Source of the DNA: Epithemia pelagica
Taxonomy: Eukaryota > Bacillariophyta > Bacillariophyceae > Surirellales > Surirellaceae
Reading direction: 5' to 3'
Assembly (NCBI GenBank): GCA_946965045.2
Contig: OX337241.1
Location: 3,122,671-3,186,670 of the forward strand
DNA: 64,000 nucleotides
Below, one piece after another: positions 10,501 to 19,410 of this stretch (position 1 is its first letter; every line of letters begins with the position of its first letter). Both the position numbers and the translations under genes were made by a program. Under the pieces are notes generated by a model that was not told the origin of the DNA, made no database searches, and worked only from the letters and a program-made list of their open reading frames with translations.

Positions 10501-11531
10501 AGTCGATGGTGAGTGCGAAGGAGTTCAGCTGTTGGACTTTCATGCGGCACTTCTTCTTCGTTTGGTATCACATGCACCACTTTTTCCGTATCGAATAAAA
10601 AATCTGTCGTCAATGGCGTGTCTCGATGTGGAAAGTATTGCTCGTTGTGTTCGTCATCCATGTCCGTCCGGTCCTCGAGACTCCCTTCGTCGTCACTTGT
10701 TCTTGGTACGTTGTCTTCCTGTGTGGCGTCGTCATCGTCTTCGATCACATTTGCCTCACTAACAATCGGTGGATTGTTGTCATCTTCACAGATTTTACAA
10801 CAAAAGCTTTGGTAGTCGGTCATTCCGGTGGCCGTGGAGAACTCTCCCACATTGGTGCCTTGCCGATTCAACGGAATCGTTCGTTTGCTCGTTCCTTGGT
10901 TCCATTCCAGGGTAATTGTGTCGTCAGTGGTGATACATCGGGTGCCATGCGGCTTTGGTCGGTGATCCCGTGCCACTTGTGCCCAATGTTGCGGGGAAAG
11001 GAGTCGATGTGACGTGGATGGAATGTAGAATGACCCGGGGAGCACAATGCGGTATACTTGCCCATCGTCGTCTTCGATGTCCCATTTGATCGTCGTGGAG
11101 TACACCTCGGTCTTGTATAATCCAGCAATTCCCTTTATTTTGCGTTGAATTGGTGTTGGAGATGTCAGGCAATCGGTGATATCGTGGGTGATTGATGCTG
11201 TGGCACAGTTGTCGATGAAGAGAGGTTTGCTGTCCGAGTCAAATCGGACCGAATGCGCCTTGACCAATTTGCTTGCCACCGGAGCTGCGAGTATCGTGGT
11301 CATGCACAGTCCTTTCATGAGGCTCGAGTTCCACTGTTTTCGTCGTCTCCTCGTTGCTGGCGATCTTGGCCTTGGTCTATATCTGGGTGGTGGAATGGCT
11401 GCATCAAGTATTGCCAGGCTGTTGGCCATCATGGTCGATATCGTGGTCCATAAATAGTCGATCCATCTTGCATTCGTGGTTGGAGCAGTAGTAGTTGGAG
11501 CTTCATCATCATAACCTACTAGGACATACAA
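7581..11531 (-). CDS. Pol polyprotein of copia element 1 (protease, integrase, RT, RNase H)
   Basis: Encodes 1,316 residues from the first possible TTG at 11,531. The frame is open back to the gag stop at 11,619-11,621 and there is no ATG near the start, so it is probably made by readthrough of gag. Visible domains are: a retropepsin-like site FIDNCAT with Asp ~107 (an N-C-A variant of the usual D-[ST]-G); an HHRLGH...CAVPACTAC zinc motif; an integrase with VDQL, HADNG and the ERRIRDL glutamate; a reverse transcriptase with YTDDS in place of YVDD; and an RNase H with YADADF, TEAE and the EDNNGA aspartate. The whole frame has no stop or shift. It would cleave Gag-Pol, copy the element RNA and integrate the cDNA. 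Confidence 0.93.
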   Translation of the reverse strand: MYVLVGYDDEAPTTTAPTTNARWIDYLWTTISTMMANSLAILDAAIPPPRYRPRPRSPATRRRRKQWNSSLMKGLCMTTILAAPVASKLVKAHSVRFDSDSKPLFIDNCATASITHDITDCLTSPTPIQRKIKGIAGLYKTEVYSTTIKWDIEDDDGQVYRIVLPGSFYIPSTSHRLLSPQHWAQVARDHRPKPHGTRCITTDDTITLEWNQGTSKRTIPLNRQGTNVGEFSTATGMTDYQSFCCKICEDDNNPPIVSEANVIEDDDDATQEDNVPRTSDDEGSLEDRTDMDDEHNEQYFPHRDTPLTTDFLFDTEKVVHVIPNEEEVPHESPTAELLRTHHRLGHLSMAKIQTMARQGALPRRLGSCAVPACTACLYGKATKKPWRVKGSQGTLDTMTRPGQCVSVDQLISNTPGYIAHMRGTPTRERYRVATVFVDHFSGIGYVHLQRSTSATDTIEAKERFESWAETHGVAIQHYHADNGIFADNEFRKAVASKGQRLTFSGVNAHFQSGMAERRIRDLQDSARTMLLHAHRRWPTAITTNLWPYAVRYASDMFNEAPLKKHKDKTPIELFSGSPVRFNIRNAHTFGCPSYVLDNELQAGKGLPKWSERSRVGIFLGYSAQHARTVGLILSLSSGLSSPQFHVHYDDNFETIRRSFGEAQPISYWQQRAGFSKRTSGTARPKRAKAINLDAPMREVDNNEEIVDQDQATPTRDDEGDVVPNIPVHEGAGLRRSQREPRPTTRYQEYMAELGDDLNPLGELAIALPGIVSMTAQAQKNPDVMYWHEAMQQPDRHEFIKAAQKEVRDHTENGLWEIVRQKDIPPGSYITRAVWSCMRKRRLETGEIYKWKSRLAFDGSGQTKGVNYWETYAPVVQWPVVRYVLTTALAQGWAIKQVDYVLAYTQAMAETDMYMEAPKAFTFDTKGEQKAEDYVLKIRRNYYGQKQAARVWNKHLVQQLEKAGFTQSSHDECLFYHGQSIYILYTDDSILTGPDPEELNRIIAKLEEIGLKMTYEDGVEDFLGVHITKQESGQMHLSQTRLIDSILDDLRLPEDAQGKDIPAASTVKMRSDDDGDPFDGHFHYRSVIGKLNFLEKSTRPDISYAVHQCARFAANPKQIHGRAVKQIGRYLASTRTLGILLNPQEDANFDVYADADFCGNFNKTDMPRTDMAQSRTGYIIFYGGCPIVWASKLQTEIALSTTEAEIISLSTSLRTVIPLMHITKEMKTRGYKVISTQPRVHCRAFEDNNGAFELATVHKYRPRTRYLCTKLFHFKEYVEQKQITILPCDTELQTADIFTKALDKDTFERHRKSIMGW

Positions 11532-11567
11532 GTAAAGAGTTGTTGTCGCTAGTAGGATATAGATGAG

Positions 11568-11621
11568 CTGTTCGAAAGTCTTGGTGAACAGCCCGAGGAG
11601 TGACCTCGGGTCTGATTGTCA
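11568..11621 (-). promoter_or_regulatory. Probable stop-codon readthrough signal between gag and pol
   Basis: gag ends in UGA (11,621-11,619) and the next codons CAA UCA GAC continue in the same frame, with no stop, into pol. Eight bases after the UGA a perfect 7-bp stem CCCGAGG/CCUCGGG (11,610-11,604 with 11,598-11,592) closes a 5-base loop. A second stem CUGUUC/GAACAG (11,591-11,586 with 11,573-11,568) follows at once. A leaky stop with a C in the next position and a structure 8 bases downstream matches the arrangement used by retroviruses such as murine leukaemia virus for Gag-Pol. Function here is inferred from layout. Confidence 0.6.
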
Positions 11622-12878
11622 TTCTTCATCCGAGGACTCTTCTTGGGCAGGGAGATCAGCCAAGGCATTTGCCAAACGGAGTGCCGGGGTGGTTCCTTCT
11701 TTTCCCGTATCCGGGTGCGCTGCGTCATACGCTTTCTTCTTGTCTCCAGTCAAACCGCGTCCGTTGCAAGTGGCTGAGGTATGGTTCTTGTTGAGAGACC
11801 ATTTCTCATGCCACTTGCACCAATAGTAGGTCTTGCCGTTCACTTCTTTCACTTCTGGACCTCCCTCAGGCGGACCAGTGGTCTGCCAAGCTTCTTTGAG
11901 TCCCTCTTTGTCCTTAGTCTGTTTAGCCTTGCCGGTCTTGTTGTTGCTACCAGTGCTACCTTCATTGCTTTGTGCAGAACGTCCCTTCGCCATGCGTTTC
12001 ACCTGGGCCTCAAGGGCAATAATCTTCTGGTCGCGCTCCGATAGGGACTGCCATTTCTTGGCTTCCACTAGTGCCTGGTACTTAAGCCGTGCCCAATCCA
12101 TGAGTTGCGTGGGAGTTAGGTTCGGCGAATCTCCTTCTTCGTATGCGTTCTTGCGACGCCTGATCATTTCCAGAAAGTTCTCGTCGTTCACCGTTTCATA
12201 TGCCTTGAATAGGTTCGGGAGGAGGTCGAGGGTCCGTTCCCCACGTGCACTTAGGCCCTGCAATGTTTCTTTCACGTACGAGTTGAACTTGATAATGTCT
12301 CCGTTGAAGTCTGCGATGTGGATGTGAAGGTCCGACAGACGCTGGCGTAGCACCATTACGGTCGCTTCGGTATCCACATAAGCCAAGGAAATGATGACCT
12401 TGAGGAGCAACGGCCCGACACCCTTGTTATCCACTATGAATTCGTCGCGTCGGAGATTGACTTGTGCCCTCGCTTCTTCGTTTAACGATGCCATGAGACA
12501 CATGTAGGACATGTAGGAGTTCTGCGTGATGCGATTCTGTCCGAGGAAGCTGTCCACGTAGTCGCGCACTTGTCGAAGCGAAACTCGTCCGTAGGCTTGA
12601 GTAAGGAGATGAGTAGGAGCAGCTGGAGGAGCTGGTCCTGCTGCAGGAGGGACCACGATATGTTCCGGAATGGAGAATGTGCTAGTCCAAGATTGCTCGA
12701 CGATGCGATCTTGAAACGAATCGAGGAAAAGCTTGAGTCCCTCCGCATGGAGATCGTAGAGATCTCCGCCCTCAAAAAGTCCTGTCGTCGCTTGCTTGTA
12801 TAACTTCGAGCCTGCCGCGGTCGTAAAGTTGATTACGTTGTTCGCGTTGGCGTTGGCGGGAGAGATTGCAAAAGCCAT
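11619..12878 (-). CDS. Gag of copia element 1
   Basis: Encodes 419 residues, starting with ATG at 12,878, ~40 bases inside the 5' LTR boundary. The N-terminal two thirds are largely helical, with an SYMSYMCLMASLNEEA region, as in copia capsid domains. Near residues 360-380 a C-x2-H-x8-H-x4-C motif (CKWH...HTSATC) resembles a zinc knuckle for RNA binding. The C-terminus is acidic (EESSDEE) and ends in UGA, which is in frame with pol. Gag should form the virus-like particle. Termination at the UGA with occasional readthrough would give an excess of Gag over Gag-Pol. Confidence 0.9.
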   Translation of the reverse strand: MAFAISPANANANNVINFTTAAGSKLYKQATTGLFEGGDLYDLHAEGLKLFLDSFQDRIVEQSWTSTFSIPEHIVVPPAAGPAPPAAPTHLLTQAYGRVSLRQVRDYVDSFLGQNRITQNSYMSYMCLMASLNEEARAQVNLRRDEFIVDNKGVGPLLLKVIISLAYVDTEATVMVLRQRLSDLHIHIADFNGDIIKFNSYVKETLQGLSARGERTLDLLPNLFKAYETVNDENFLEMIRRRKNAYEEGDSPNLTPTQLMDWARLKYQALVEAKKWQSLSERDQKIIALEAQVKRMAKGRSAQSNEGSTGSNNKTGKAKQTKDKEGLKEAWQTTGPPEGGPEVKEVNGKTYYWCKWHEKWSLNKNHTSATCNGRGLTGDKKKAYDAAHPDTGKEGTTPALRLANALADLPAQEESSDEE

Positions 12879-12919
12879 GGTCGACGATCAGAGATGCTGT
12901 TTACAGCGCAGAGGAAGCG

Positions 12920-13365
12920 TGTTGTTTTTCACTACTGTCGAGTAACGAAAAAGAGCTCTTTTGCAAAATTGTGTGTTTCTAGATTATCGTGTGCAAGCTA
13001 TGAATCGCTCCTGCTCATGCGTTGAGCGTTGACTCGTAGATTGGTGCGTTGATCGACCAAATTGGCGGTCCCAATTGTTTATGGACGACCTTGCTGAGAT
13101 TCATGGCTCCCTAAGTGGCGTCCGCTTACTTAGGAGCCAGTACCGTTATTACTCTGGCCATGGGAGTCGTTGTTTAGAGCGGCATGAGTGTTACATAGCC
13201 GTCGTCCAAATCCCATGTTGAGATGCGTCGTTTGTCTTTGTTGATTTGTGATTTGTGCGAGGCGGCGGTTCAATGATGCGTTGGGCGTGTTGTGTCATGG
13301 GAATTCTGTCTCTGTCCCCATTGTCCCCCACGTGTAGTTATGCCCTTGCGTACAGTATTTGAACA
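12920..13365 (-). repeat. 5' LTR of copia element 1
   Basis: It is an identical-looking copy of 7,099-7,544 at a constant offset of 5,821 bases. It borders gag on the element strand and should carry the promoter. The bases just inside (12,919 downward) are the position of a primer-binding site, but no match to a tRNA end was recognised. Confidence 0.93.
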
Positions 13366-13442
13366 GGTACTTGTTTGTTGTCAAAGGCTGGAAGGAACGA
13401 TCCGACTTGTGTAATGACGCGACAAGAATCTGGTGCTTTGAT

Positions 13443-13860
13443 GGGATGAATGACAAACATGAGTATAACACTTTGGTCCTCCACTGTTGCACGTCTAGTG
13501 GAGGAGGACAATCTTTGTTACAAAAAGCACAATAGTGGCCGTATGGTGCTGATTGCTGATTTTGTCGTTTCAATGGATCTTAAAGCGATCCAAAGAAGAC
13601 GAATGCAGGCGTCTGCTGTGAGCTAATGTAACACGGGAAGCGAGTCAGAATGGGATGAATGACATACATGAGTATAACACTTTGGTCCTCCACTGTTGCA
13701 CGTCTAGTGGAGGAGGACAATCTTTGTTACAAAAAGCACAATAGTGGCCGTATGGTGCTGATTGCTGATTTTGTCGTTTCAATGGATCTCAAAGCGATCC
13801 AAAGAAGACGAATGCAGGCGTCTGCTGTGAGCTAATGCAACACGGGAAGCGAGTCAGAAT
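13443..13860. repeat. Tandem duplication of a 209-bp unit
   Basis: The unit beginning GGGATGAATGACA at 13,443 is repeated at 13,652, and the beginning of a third copy starts at 13,861. Only a few substitutions separate the two full copies (for example ACAAACATG against ACATACATG). The unit contains the AAGAAGACGAATGCAGGC block found also near 5,240 and, modified, near 44,260. It lies just behind the copia target site. No coding function is seen. Confidence 0.85.
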
Positions 13861-13915
13861 GGGATGAATGACATGTTCCTTCTGGTCCATCATGTCGTCA
13901 GATTCTTGTGTTTGG

Positions 13916-13951
13916 TACTTGTACTTGTACTTGTACTTGTACTTGTACTTG
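13916..13951 (+). repeat. (TACTTG)6 microsatellite
   Basis: Six perfect copies of the hexanucleotide TACTTG stand in the class B upstream region of kelch gene 3. The equivalent regions of genes 2, 6 and 10 lack the expansion, so it is specific to this copy. Confidence 0.95.
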
Positions 13952-14243
13952 TGGCCTTGCTTCCTTCACTATATACCTGATGAGTGATGCCCACTCACAT
14001 CATTGGATCAAGAGAGGACCACTGTCTCACTCTGTTTTGTTGTTATTGATGTGAACAGTCCGTAGGCCCAAGGCAAGAATGGTGTTCCATAAATGGTGTT
14101 GGTCGAGATGACTCAGAAACTAGGGATATCTACCCAGTGGATGTTGGATTGTCGATCTGTGGACCTCTTCGTCATAGGAGGACCTCTTCATCACAGATTG
14201 GGATGTCGATCTCTCTCCCTCTCGTCTCGTCCTATCTTAGAGC

Positions 14244-14320
14244 AAAAGATACTTTTCTTGGGGTCATGAAATCTATGTGCGATTGATTGCCCTTCATCAT
14301 CGTACGCAGGACAGGCACAA
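14244..14320 (+). promoter_or_regulatory. Class B upstream module of kelch gene 3
   Basis: AAAAGATAC (14,244-14,252) is followed by GTCATGAAATCTATGTGCGA and the CGTACGCAGGACAGGCACA box, in the same order as before genes 2, 6 and 10. The left arm of the palindrome seen at gene 2 is degenerate here (CTATCTTAGAGC). Confidence 0.45.
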
Positions 14321-14421
14321 CTTTCCTGTCTCCACACATCACTCTCTCTCCTCTCCTCGCTGCGAAAGCTCAATTGCAAAGCTGTCATTTCTCGTCGACG
14401 TTGTTGTAAAGCGCCGTGACC

Positions 14422-15612
14422 ATGACAACGACACTGAAAGAACAAGCATGGCAGTCGGGCCTAGTCCTTTTGAACGAGACACCTGAATGGAATATCGAGG
14501 ACTGGCCTTCTCTTGAGGGTGAATGGCGCTGGCATCATGCTACGGTCATAATTGATCATCCCGATAACAACAAGGAACAAACGGTCGTCGTGTTGGGAGG
14601 TTACAGACAAGCCCCAGGTGCCACGGATTCCGTTTCTGTATTGAATCTATCGGACCCAGACAGGCAGTGGCGAGAAGGGCCACCCATGAACAAGAAACGT
14701 GGTGGACATGCCGCTGCTTTGTGCAATGGCGGCGTTTACGTAATGGGCGGATTCAATCGAGTAACTTTGGATTGTATTGAACGAATCGATGCCAATGATT
14801 TGCTACAATCATCCTTAACAACAACCACCACGCATGAGAGTCATTGGACGACATTGACATGTCGATTATCGACGAGAAGAAATGGATGTTGTGCTGTTGC
14901 GGTGCATGATCGATACATTGTTGTAATGGGTGGCTGTTACAACCATCGCTGTTTTTCGTCGGTGGATATTATTGATACCAGCAATCACATTGTCACTGCT
15001 GGACCATCCATGACTGTTCCACGAGCATCCTGTGCCAGTGCGGTCATTGGCCACCGCATCTTTGTCGTTGGAGGCGAAAACGATCTTAACTCGGTGGAGT
15101 ATTTGGAATTTTCAAAGCCTGGTGACAATGAAGAGACAAAGAAGCAGCCTGGCTTGACATTGAGTTCTTTCTTTTCCACCTGGATCACTCATTCTGATTT
15201 AGTGCTTTCCAATGCACGAAGTTGTTATGCAATGGTTGCCGTGGGATCTTGTCTAGTGGTGACTGGAGGATACGAATCATCCGTGGAGGTCTTGGATACG
15301 AACCGCAACTGCGTGTGGAATCTTCCACCATTCGCATATCACCGCGATGGCTGCAGTATGGTGACTGTTGCCAATCAAGTTGCCGTGATTGGTGGTTTGT
15401 ACCAAACTACCTGTGCGACATTACCACTAATGGATAGGAATTCTTGGTGTTTTCGTCGACTTTGTGAACAGCAATCGAACGGATGGTATCATTCTCTTGA
15501 AGGTATGGGTATCCGAGATGCTGATATCTCACCCTTTTTCACCTCGGCATCAGCTCGTAAACGAGCAAGGCAGAATACGCGCCAAAATAAGAAAGGGTCT
15601 GATGAAACATAG
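14422..15612 (+). CDS. Kelch-repeat propeller protein, array gene 3
   Basis: Encodes 396 residues starting MTTTLKEQAW. The ATG at 14,422 aligns with the sister genes. Six kelch strands are present (VVVLGG, VYVMGG, YIVVMGG, IFVVGG, CLVVTGG, VAVIGG), and the conserved WCFRRLC element lies before the C-terminal region. The tail carries RKRARQN followed by KKGSDET. The upstream region is class B and the 3' flank is type 1. The flank runs directly into the truncated copy 4, only ~260 bases away, so the two copies probably arose by an unequal exchange. The protein is likely soluble and intracellular, and its partner is unknown. Confidence 0.9.
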   Translation: MTTTLKEQAWQSGLVLLNETPEWNIEDWPSLEGEWRWHHATVIIDHPDNNKEQTVVVLGGYRQAPGATDSVSVLNLSDPDRQWREGPPMNKKRGGHAAALCNGGVYVMGGFNRVTLDCIERIDANDLLQSSLTTTTTHESHWTTLTCRLSTRRNGCCAVAVHDRYIVVMGGCYNHRCFSSVDIIDTSNHIVTAGPSMTVPRASCASAVIGHRIFVVGGENDLNSVEYLEFSKPGDNEETKKQPGLTLSSFFSTWITHSDLVLSNARSCYAMVAVGSCLVVTGGYESSVEVLDTNRNCVWNLPPFAYHRDGCSMVTVANQVAVIGGLYQTTCATLPLMDRNSWCFRRLCEQQSNGWYHSLEGMGIRDADISPFFTSASARKRARQNTRQNKKGSDET

Positions 15613-15868
15613 CGGATTTTGTTCTCAAGTGGTTGACTCGTTTTCTACATTCAATTGTAATCCTAGGACCTAGTAAGTGTTTACTCAAAAGTAGAAAGAA
15701 CACGTTGCAAGATAGGAGGTACTTCCTTGTTGTCAAAGGCTGGAAGGAACGATCCGGCTTGTGTAAGGACGCGACAAGAATCTGGTGCTTTGTCGTGGCA
15801 TCGTGGCACTTTACACGACACAAAGTCGTCGTTCATGGATTCATCTCGATTCGGACAAAGATACCGTA

Positions 15869-16678
15869 ATGGGAGGATACAACGATGAAATAATTGTGAT
15901 GGGAGGATTCAATCAAGGTCCATTGGATTCTATCGAAAGAATTGATTCCAATGATTTGCTGCAATCATCTTTGACAACCAGCACCACACATGAACGTCAT
16001 TGGACGACATTGACATGTCGATTATCAACGGGCCGAGATGGATGTTGTGCTGTTGCGGTGCATGATCGATACATTGTTGTAATGGGTGGCTACAGCGATC
16101 ATGATTTGTCGTCAGTGGATATTATAGATACAAACAACCACACTGTCACTGCGGGACCAAGCATGACTGTTCCACGAAAATGGTGTGCCAGTGCGGTTAT
16201 TGGTCACCGCATCTTTGTCGTTGGAGGCCAAAACGGGTACGGCAATCTTGACTCGGTGGAGTATTTGGACGACACAACACCCTGTGACAGTGATGAGACA
16301 GAAAAGGAAACTGACTCGACGTTGATTTCTTTCTCACCCACCTGGACCACTCATTCTGATCTGGTCCTTTCCAATGCACGAACTTCTTGTGCAATGGTTG
16401 CCGTGGGATCTTGTCTGGTTGTTGCAGGAGGATGGGGCAATTCAACCGTGGAAGTCTTGGATACGCACTTCAACCGCGTGTGGAATCTTCCACCATTCGG
16501 AAATCACCGTGATGGCTGCAATATGGTGACTGCCAATCAAGTTGCCGTGATTGGTGGTGTGTACAATTTTACCTGTGCGACATTACCACTAATGGATAGG
16601 AATTCGTGGTGCTTTCGTCGACTCTGTGACCAGCATCCAAACGGATGGTATCAGTCTCTGGATGGACTGAGCATCTAA
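15869..16678 (+). pseudogene. 5'-truncated kelch copy (array copy 4)
   Basis: Homology to the family begins abruptly at the second blade (VMGGYN..., then IVVMGGFNQG) and continues through blades 3-6. The first ~100 residues and any class A or B upstream region are missing. What lies directly upstream is the 3' flank of gene 3 (GGAAGGAACGATCCGGCTTGTG and following). The frame ends at TAA 16,676-16,678, where sister genes continue IRDADISPFS..., and the remaining tail sequence is visible behind the stop. The frame is open for 269 codons, so a partial propeller could be made if a promoter were supplied, but a decaying duplicate is more likely. Confidence 0.8.
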
Positions 16679-16739
16679 CATGCTGATTTTTCTCCCTTTC
16701 CTACATCGACATCAGCTCGTAAACGCGCAAGGTCCAATG

Positions 16740-18560
16740 GAGTTTATTTCTCTAGTGGTTGACTTGTTTTCAACGTTCGATTGCAATCCTAGGACCTAGT
16801 ATTATAAGTGTTTACTCAAGAGTAGAAACAAAATGTTGCAAGATAGAACATGCTTGTATTTTGTGAAAGGCGGGGAAAGAACGACCCGATTTGTGTACCT
16901 CTACAAGTGGTACTACGCTTCGGCCATTACCCATTTATATCTGTCAGTTGTGGGACAGTGCCACAACCGTGACTGTGCAGTCGTGAGACCACACTCTAAA
17001 TAACACAGAATGGATTGCTAGCTGTGGCACGGAGGCCACCAACCAATGAGAGAGCAGGAACAAAAGCACGCCAAGGCAAAACCTTGTTGGACCTGACGTT
17101 GTCGAGTTTGTATGGAAGTAAGGAGGGAGGACCATGTCATATCCAATTCCGACATGATGGCCAAGAACAGGTTGTCCCTTTCGGAGGAGTCTCCGCGCTC
17201 CAATCACAATGCCTTCTTCTACCTGATGTTGCATGTGAATCACAATACGTTGCTGCACTTGACATGTACCATAGTAATGTGTCATTTGCCCGATATGAAA
17301 GGTCGCCACACTTGGATCATCCGCAAACGTTCTACGGGTTCTTCTCGTCGCCTGACTCGCCACGCTTCGAGAATCCTAGTACCGAGATGCCTGGCTTGCA
17401 TCACTTTTTTGCGGGTCATTGGTACTTCCCGTACGGTCGTGTATCCAGAACGTGTCGGTCAATATCCATGGCTTGCCAGGGTTCCATCAAATCTTCCATC
17501 GCATAGACCCAATCCATTGCATTGACCAATGCCATGGTGGTAGATCCCACACCACCAGGCGCTTGATGAGCCAATTCACAAGCAATGGACCGCAAGGTTT
17601 CACCGGGTAGGGTACTGGTTCAAATCAAGGCGACTAACAAACAATACTGCATTGCGGCGAATTGCGGCGAGGGGAGACGAACCGGGGATGCATCGTGTCG
17701 GACTTGGAGGGTAAAGGACAATGCCCAGACACTGTTTTCAATTGCCTCTTCGGCCTCGACCCAATCCTTCTGAGACAAGGCTTGACAGCGGCTGACCGAG
17801 GTGTTGTTGCTCCTCCTTTTTTCCTTCTCCTCGTTGCCAGTCTTTTGTGAATGTCCGCATGGGAGATGCCGGATGGAGTGGTACTTTCAATTGCCTCTTC
17901 AGCCTCGACCAAACGTGACAAAGGCCACAAGGAATCAATCGGGTCTTGGACCGGACTACCAAATCCAGCAAATGACTTTGCAGTTGTCGCCCACCACGTT
18001 CCACTTGTTCTTGTCGTGTGAGCTCCAGGTTGGTGGGTGGTGCCAACAGTCTTGTCAGTGGTGATCTCCAAGCACCAGCAGAGGCCGAAGAAGAAGAAGA
18101 AGCATGGGCCCAATCCATGGAACTCGAGGTACAATTGTACCACAAGGGAGAATAAATTGGCATATGATTCGAACAAAGACGGAATGAAGCCGTCATTGAG
18201 AACAGAGGAAAAGGAAGTATTTTCTGGACTGCGGCAACCTACAGCACTTCAATTGAACTTATTGCTGTTGGTGCCCTTGTCGTCTGTTTTTGGTTCTAAA
18301 CTGGATGGCAGTACCTTTTCTTCATCTTGAAAGAGTCTTCCTTGGAGTCTTCCTCCACGGGAGACATGATAGAAAGTAAGAGCAGAAAAGGCTGAGGGTC
18401 AATCTCCGAAACAAAAGACGGTGACGGTGACGGTGGCAGACACATTGTGGATTGTGGGGTGCTGATGGTATCTTTTTGTCGTTTCAATGGATCTTCCCCC
18501 AAACTGTGATGTGGAGTCGTCCCCTCCCCCAAAGTCTGTGGAGTCCCATCCAAATCTTGG
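16740..18560. other. Spacer after kelch copy 4
   Basis: It begins with a type 1 kelch 3' flank (16,745-16,860). The block ~16,880-17,270 matches 34,300-34,770 after gene 8. Both contain a coding-like + strand peptide around GSKEGGP.HIQFRH.GQEQVVPFGG, which points to a shared decayed gene fragment. From 17,270 to 18,560 only short overlapping frames on both strands are seen. A run of GAA repeats lies near 18,089. No intact gene is supported. Confidence 0.5.
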
Positions 18561-18569
18561 TCGCGGAAT

Positions 18570-19410
18570 GAGGACAGGAATCGCAGGCGCGCCGACCGAG
18601 ACGAGCATTGCCACTCTTTCCTATTCGAATAGACACAGGACGATGGATCTCGTCGCCAAAAGACGACCACACCAATAGAATCGAACATACTGCTACACTC
18701 GAAGGGAAACCATGGAATTGTTCGTTACGAGCAACTTTTGAGACTCTGGCAGTGACGAGGCATCTACTTGTCTTCTTCCTTTTCTTGGTGAAAGACTACG
18801 AAAGTATATTCAAGAGCATCAAAGAGATTGTCGCAAGGATTGGCTGGACGGAAAAAACGACCAACGAAAGGAAGCGCTTCGAATGCTGCTGTCACTTACC
18901 AATGATGAGTGTCGCTGCGGCTGCTTGGAGTACAAGAACAACAACAACAACAACGTCCATTCCACAACAGGGGCTCGACGATTCATGAAACAAGACGGTG
19001 GATCCATCACGCGGGTTCCAGGGTCCTACTTGCGACAACAGTGACAGCCACAACAATCACCACATTATTGTTTGTGTTGGTCCAACACCTTCTCGCTCAC
19101 CGTCGTCAATCGACGAATTTTTTGAGGCAAGAAGGAAAAGAAAGAATTTTATGATGCTTCGGCCCTTCGACGAACCGCCGCAGCGCCGGAAACGAAAGAG
19201 TTCTATGCCGGATGGGGTCGATTTGCCGACCGATGGACCTTTTCCGACGACTCGGCGGCCCGTCTGACCGGACAATTGCATCGTCACATCAATCAAGTCT
19301 TGTTTGACGACGACGAATTAGAGATGGAATCTGTGGCGGACAAGGATGGGGTCGAGTTGCAGGAATATGCCATATGCCACCAAGATGGAGCGGAAGACAC
19401 CCTTTGAGAC
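18570..19410 (+). pseudogene. Decayed gene, family X
   Basis: One + strand frame reads as good coding sequence in pieces. A segment near 18,805-19,041 contains DWLDGKNDQRKEALRMLL and RCGCLEYKN and ends in TGA at 19,042-19,044. A second segment in the same frame, from about 19,126 to 19,408, contains EFYAGWGRFADRWTF and QLHRHINQVLFDDDELEME. A related but shorter segment is at 1,600-1,830. Stops and at least one shift upstream make it a pseudogene, unless the stop-bearing stretch between the segments is an intron. No family was recognised. Confidence 0.45.

Larger units (their letters stand above)
7099..13365 (-). mobile_element. Ty1/copia LTR retrotransposon, intact and recent (element 1)
   Basis: Two 446-bp direct repeats (7,099-7,544 and 12,920-13,365) flank gag and pol, both on the minus strand. 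The domain order protease, integrase, reverse transcriptase, RNase H identifies the Ty1/copia superfamily. A 5-bp target duplication GGTAC lies at 7,094-7,098 and 13,366-13,370. The unoccupied form of the target is visible in the paralogous flank of gene 3 at 15,718-15,722, where the neighbouring host sequence reads straight through. Read base by base, the two LTRs look identical and both coding frames are undamaged, so insertion was recent and the copy may be functional. Confidence 0.95.

Noticed and set aside
17634-18176. 180-codon minus-strand ORF with several overlapping frames
   Set aside because: Composition is low-complexity (poly-Phe from GAA repeats). There is no sister copy, and two other frames are about as open.
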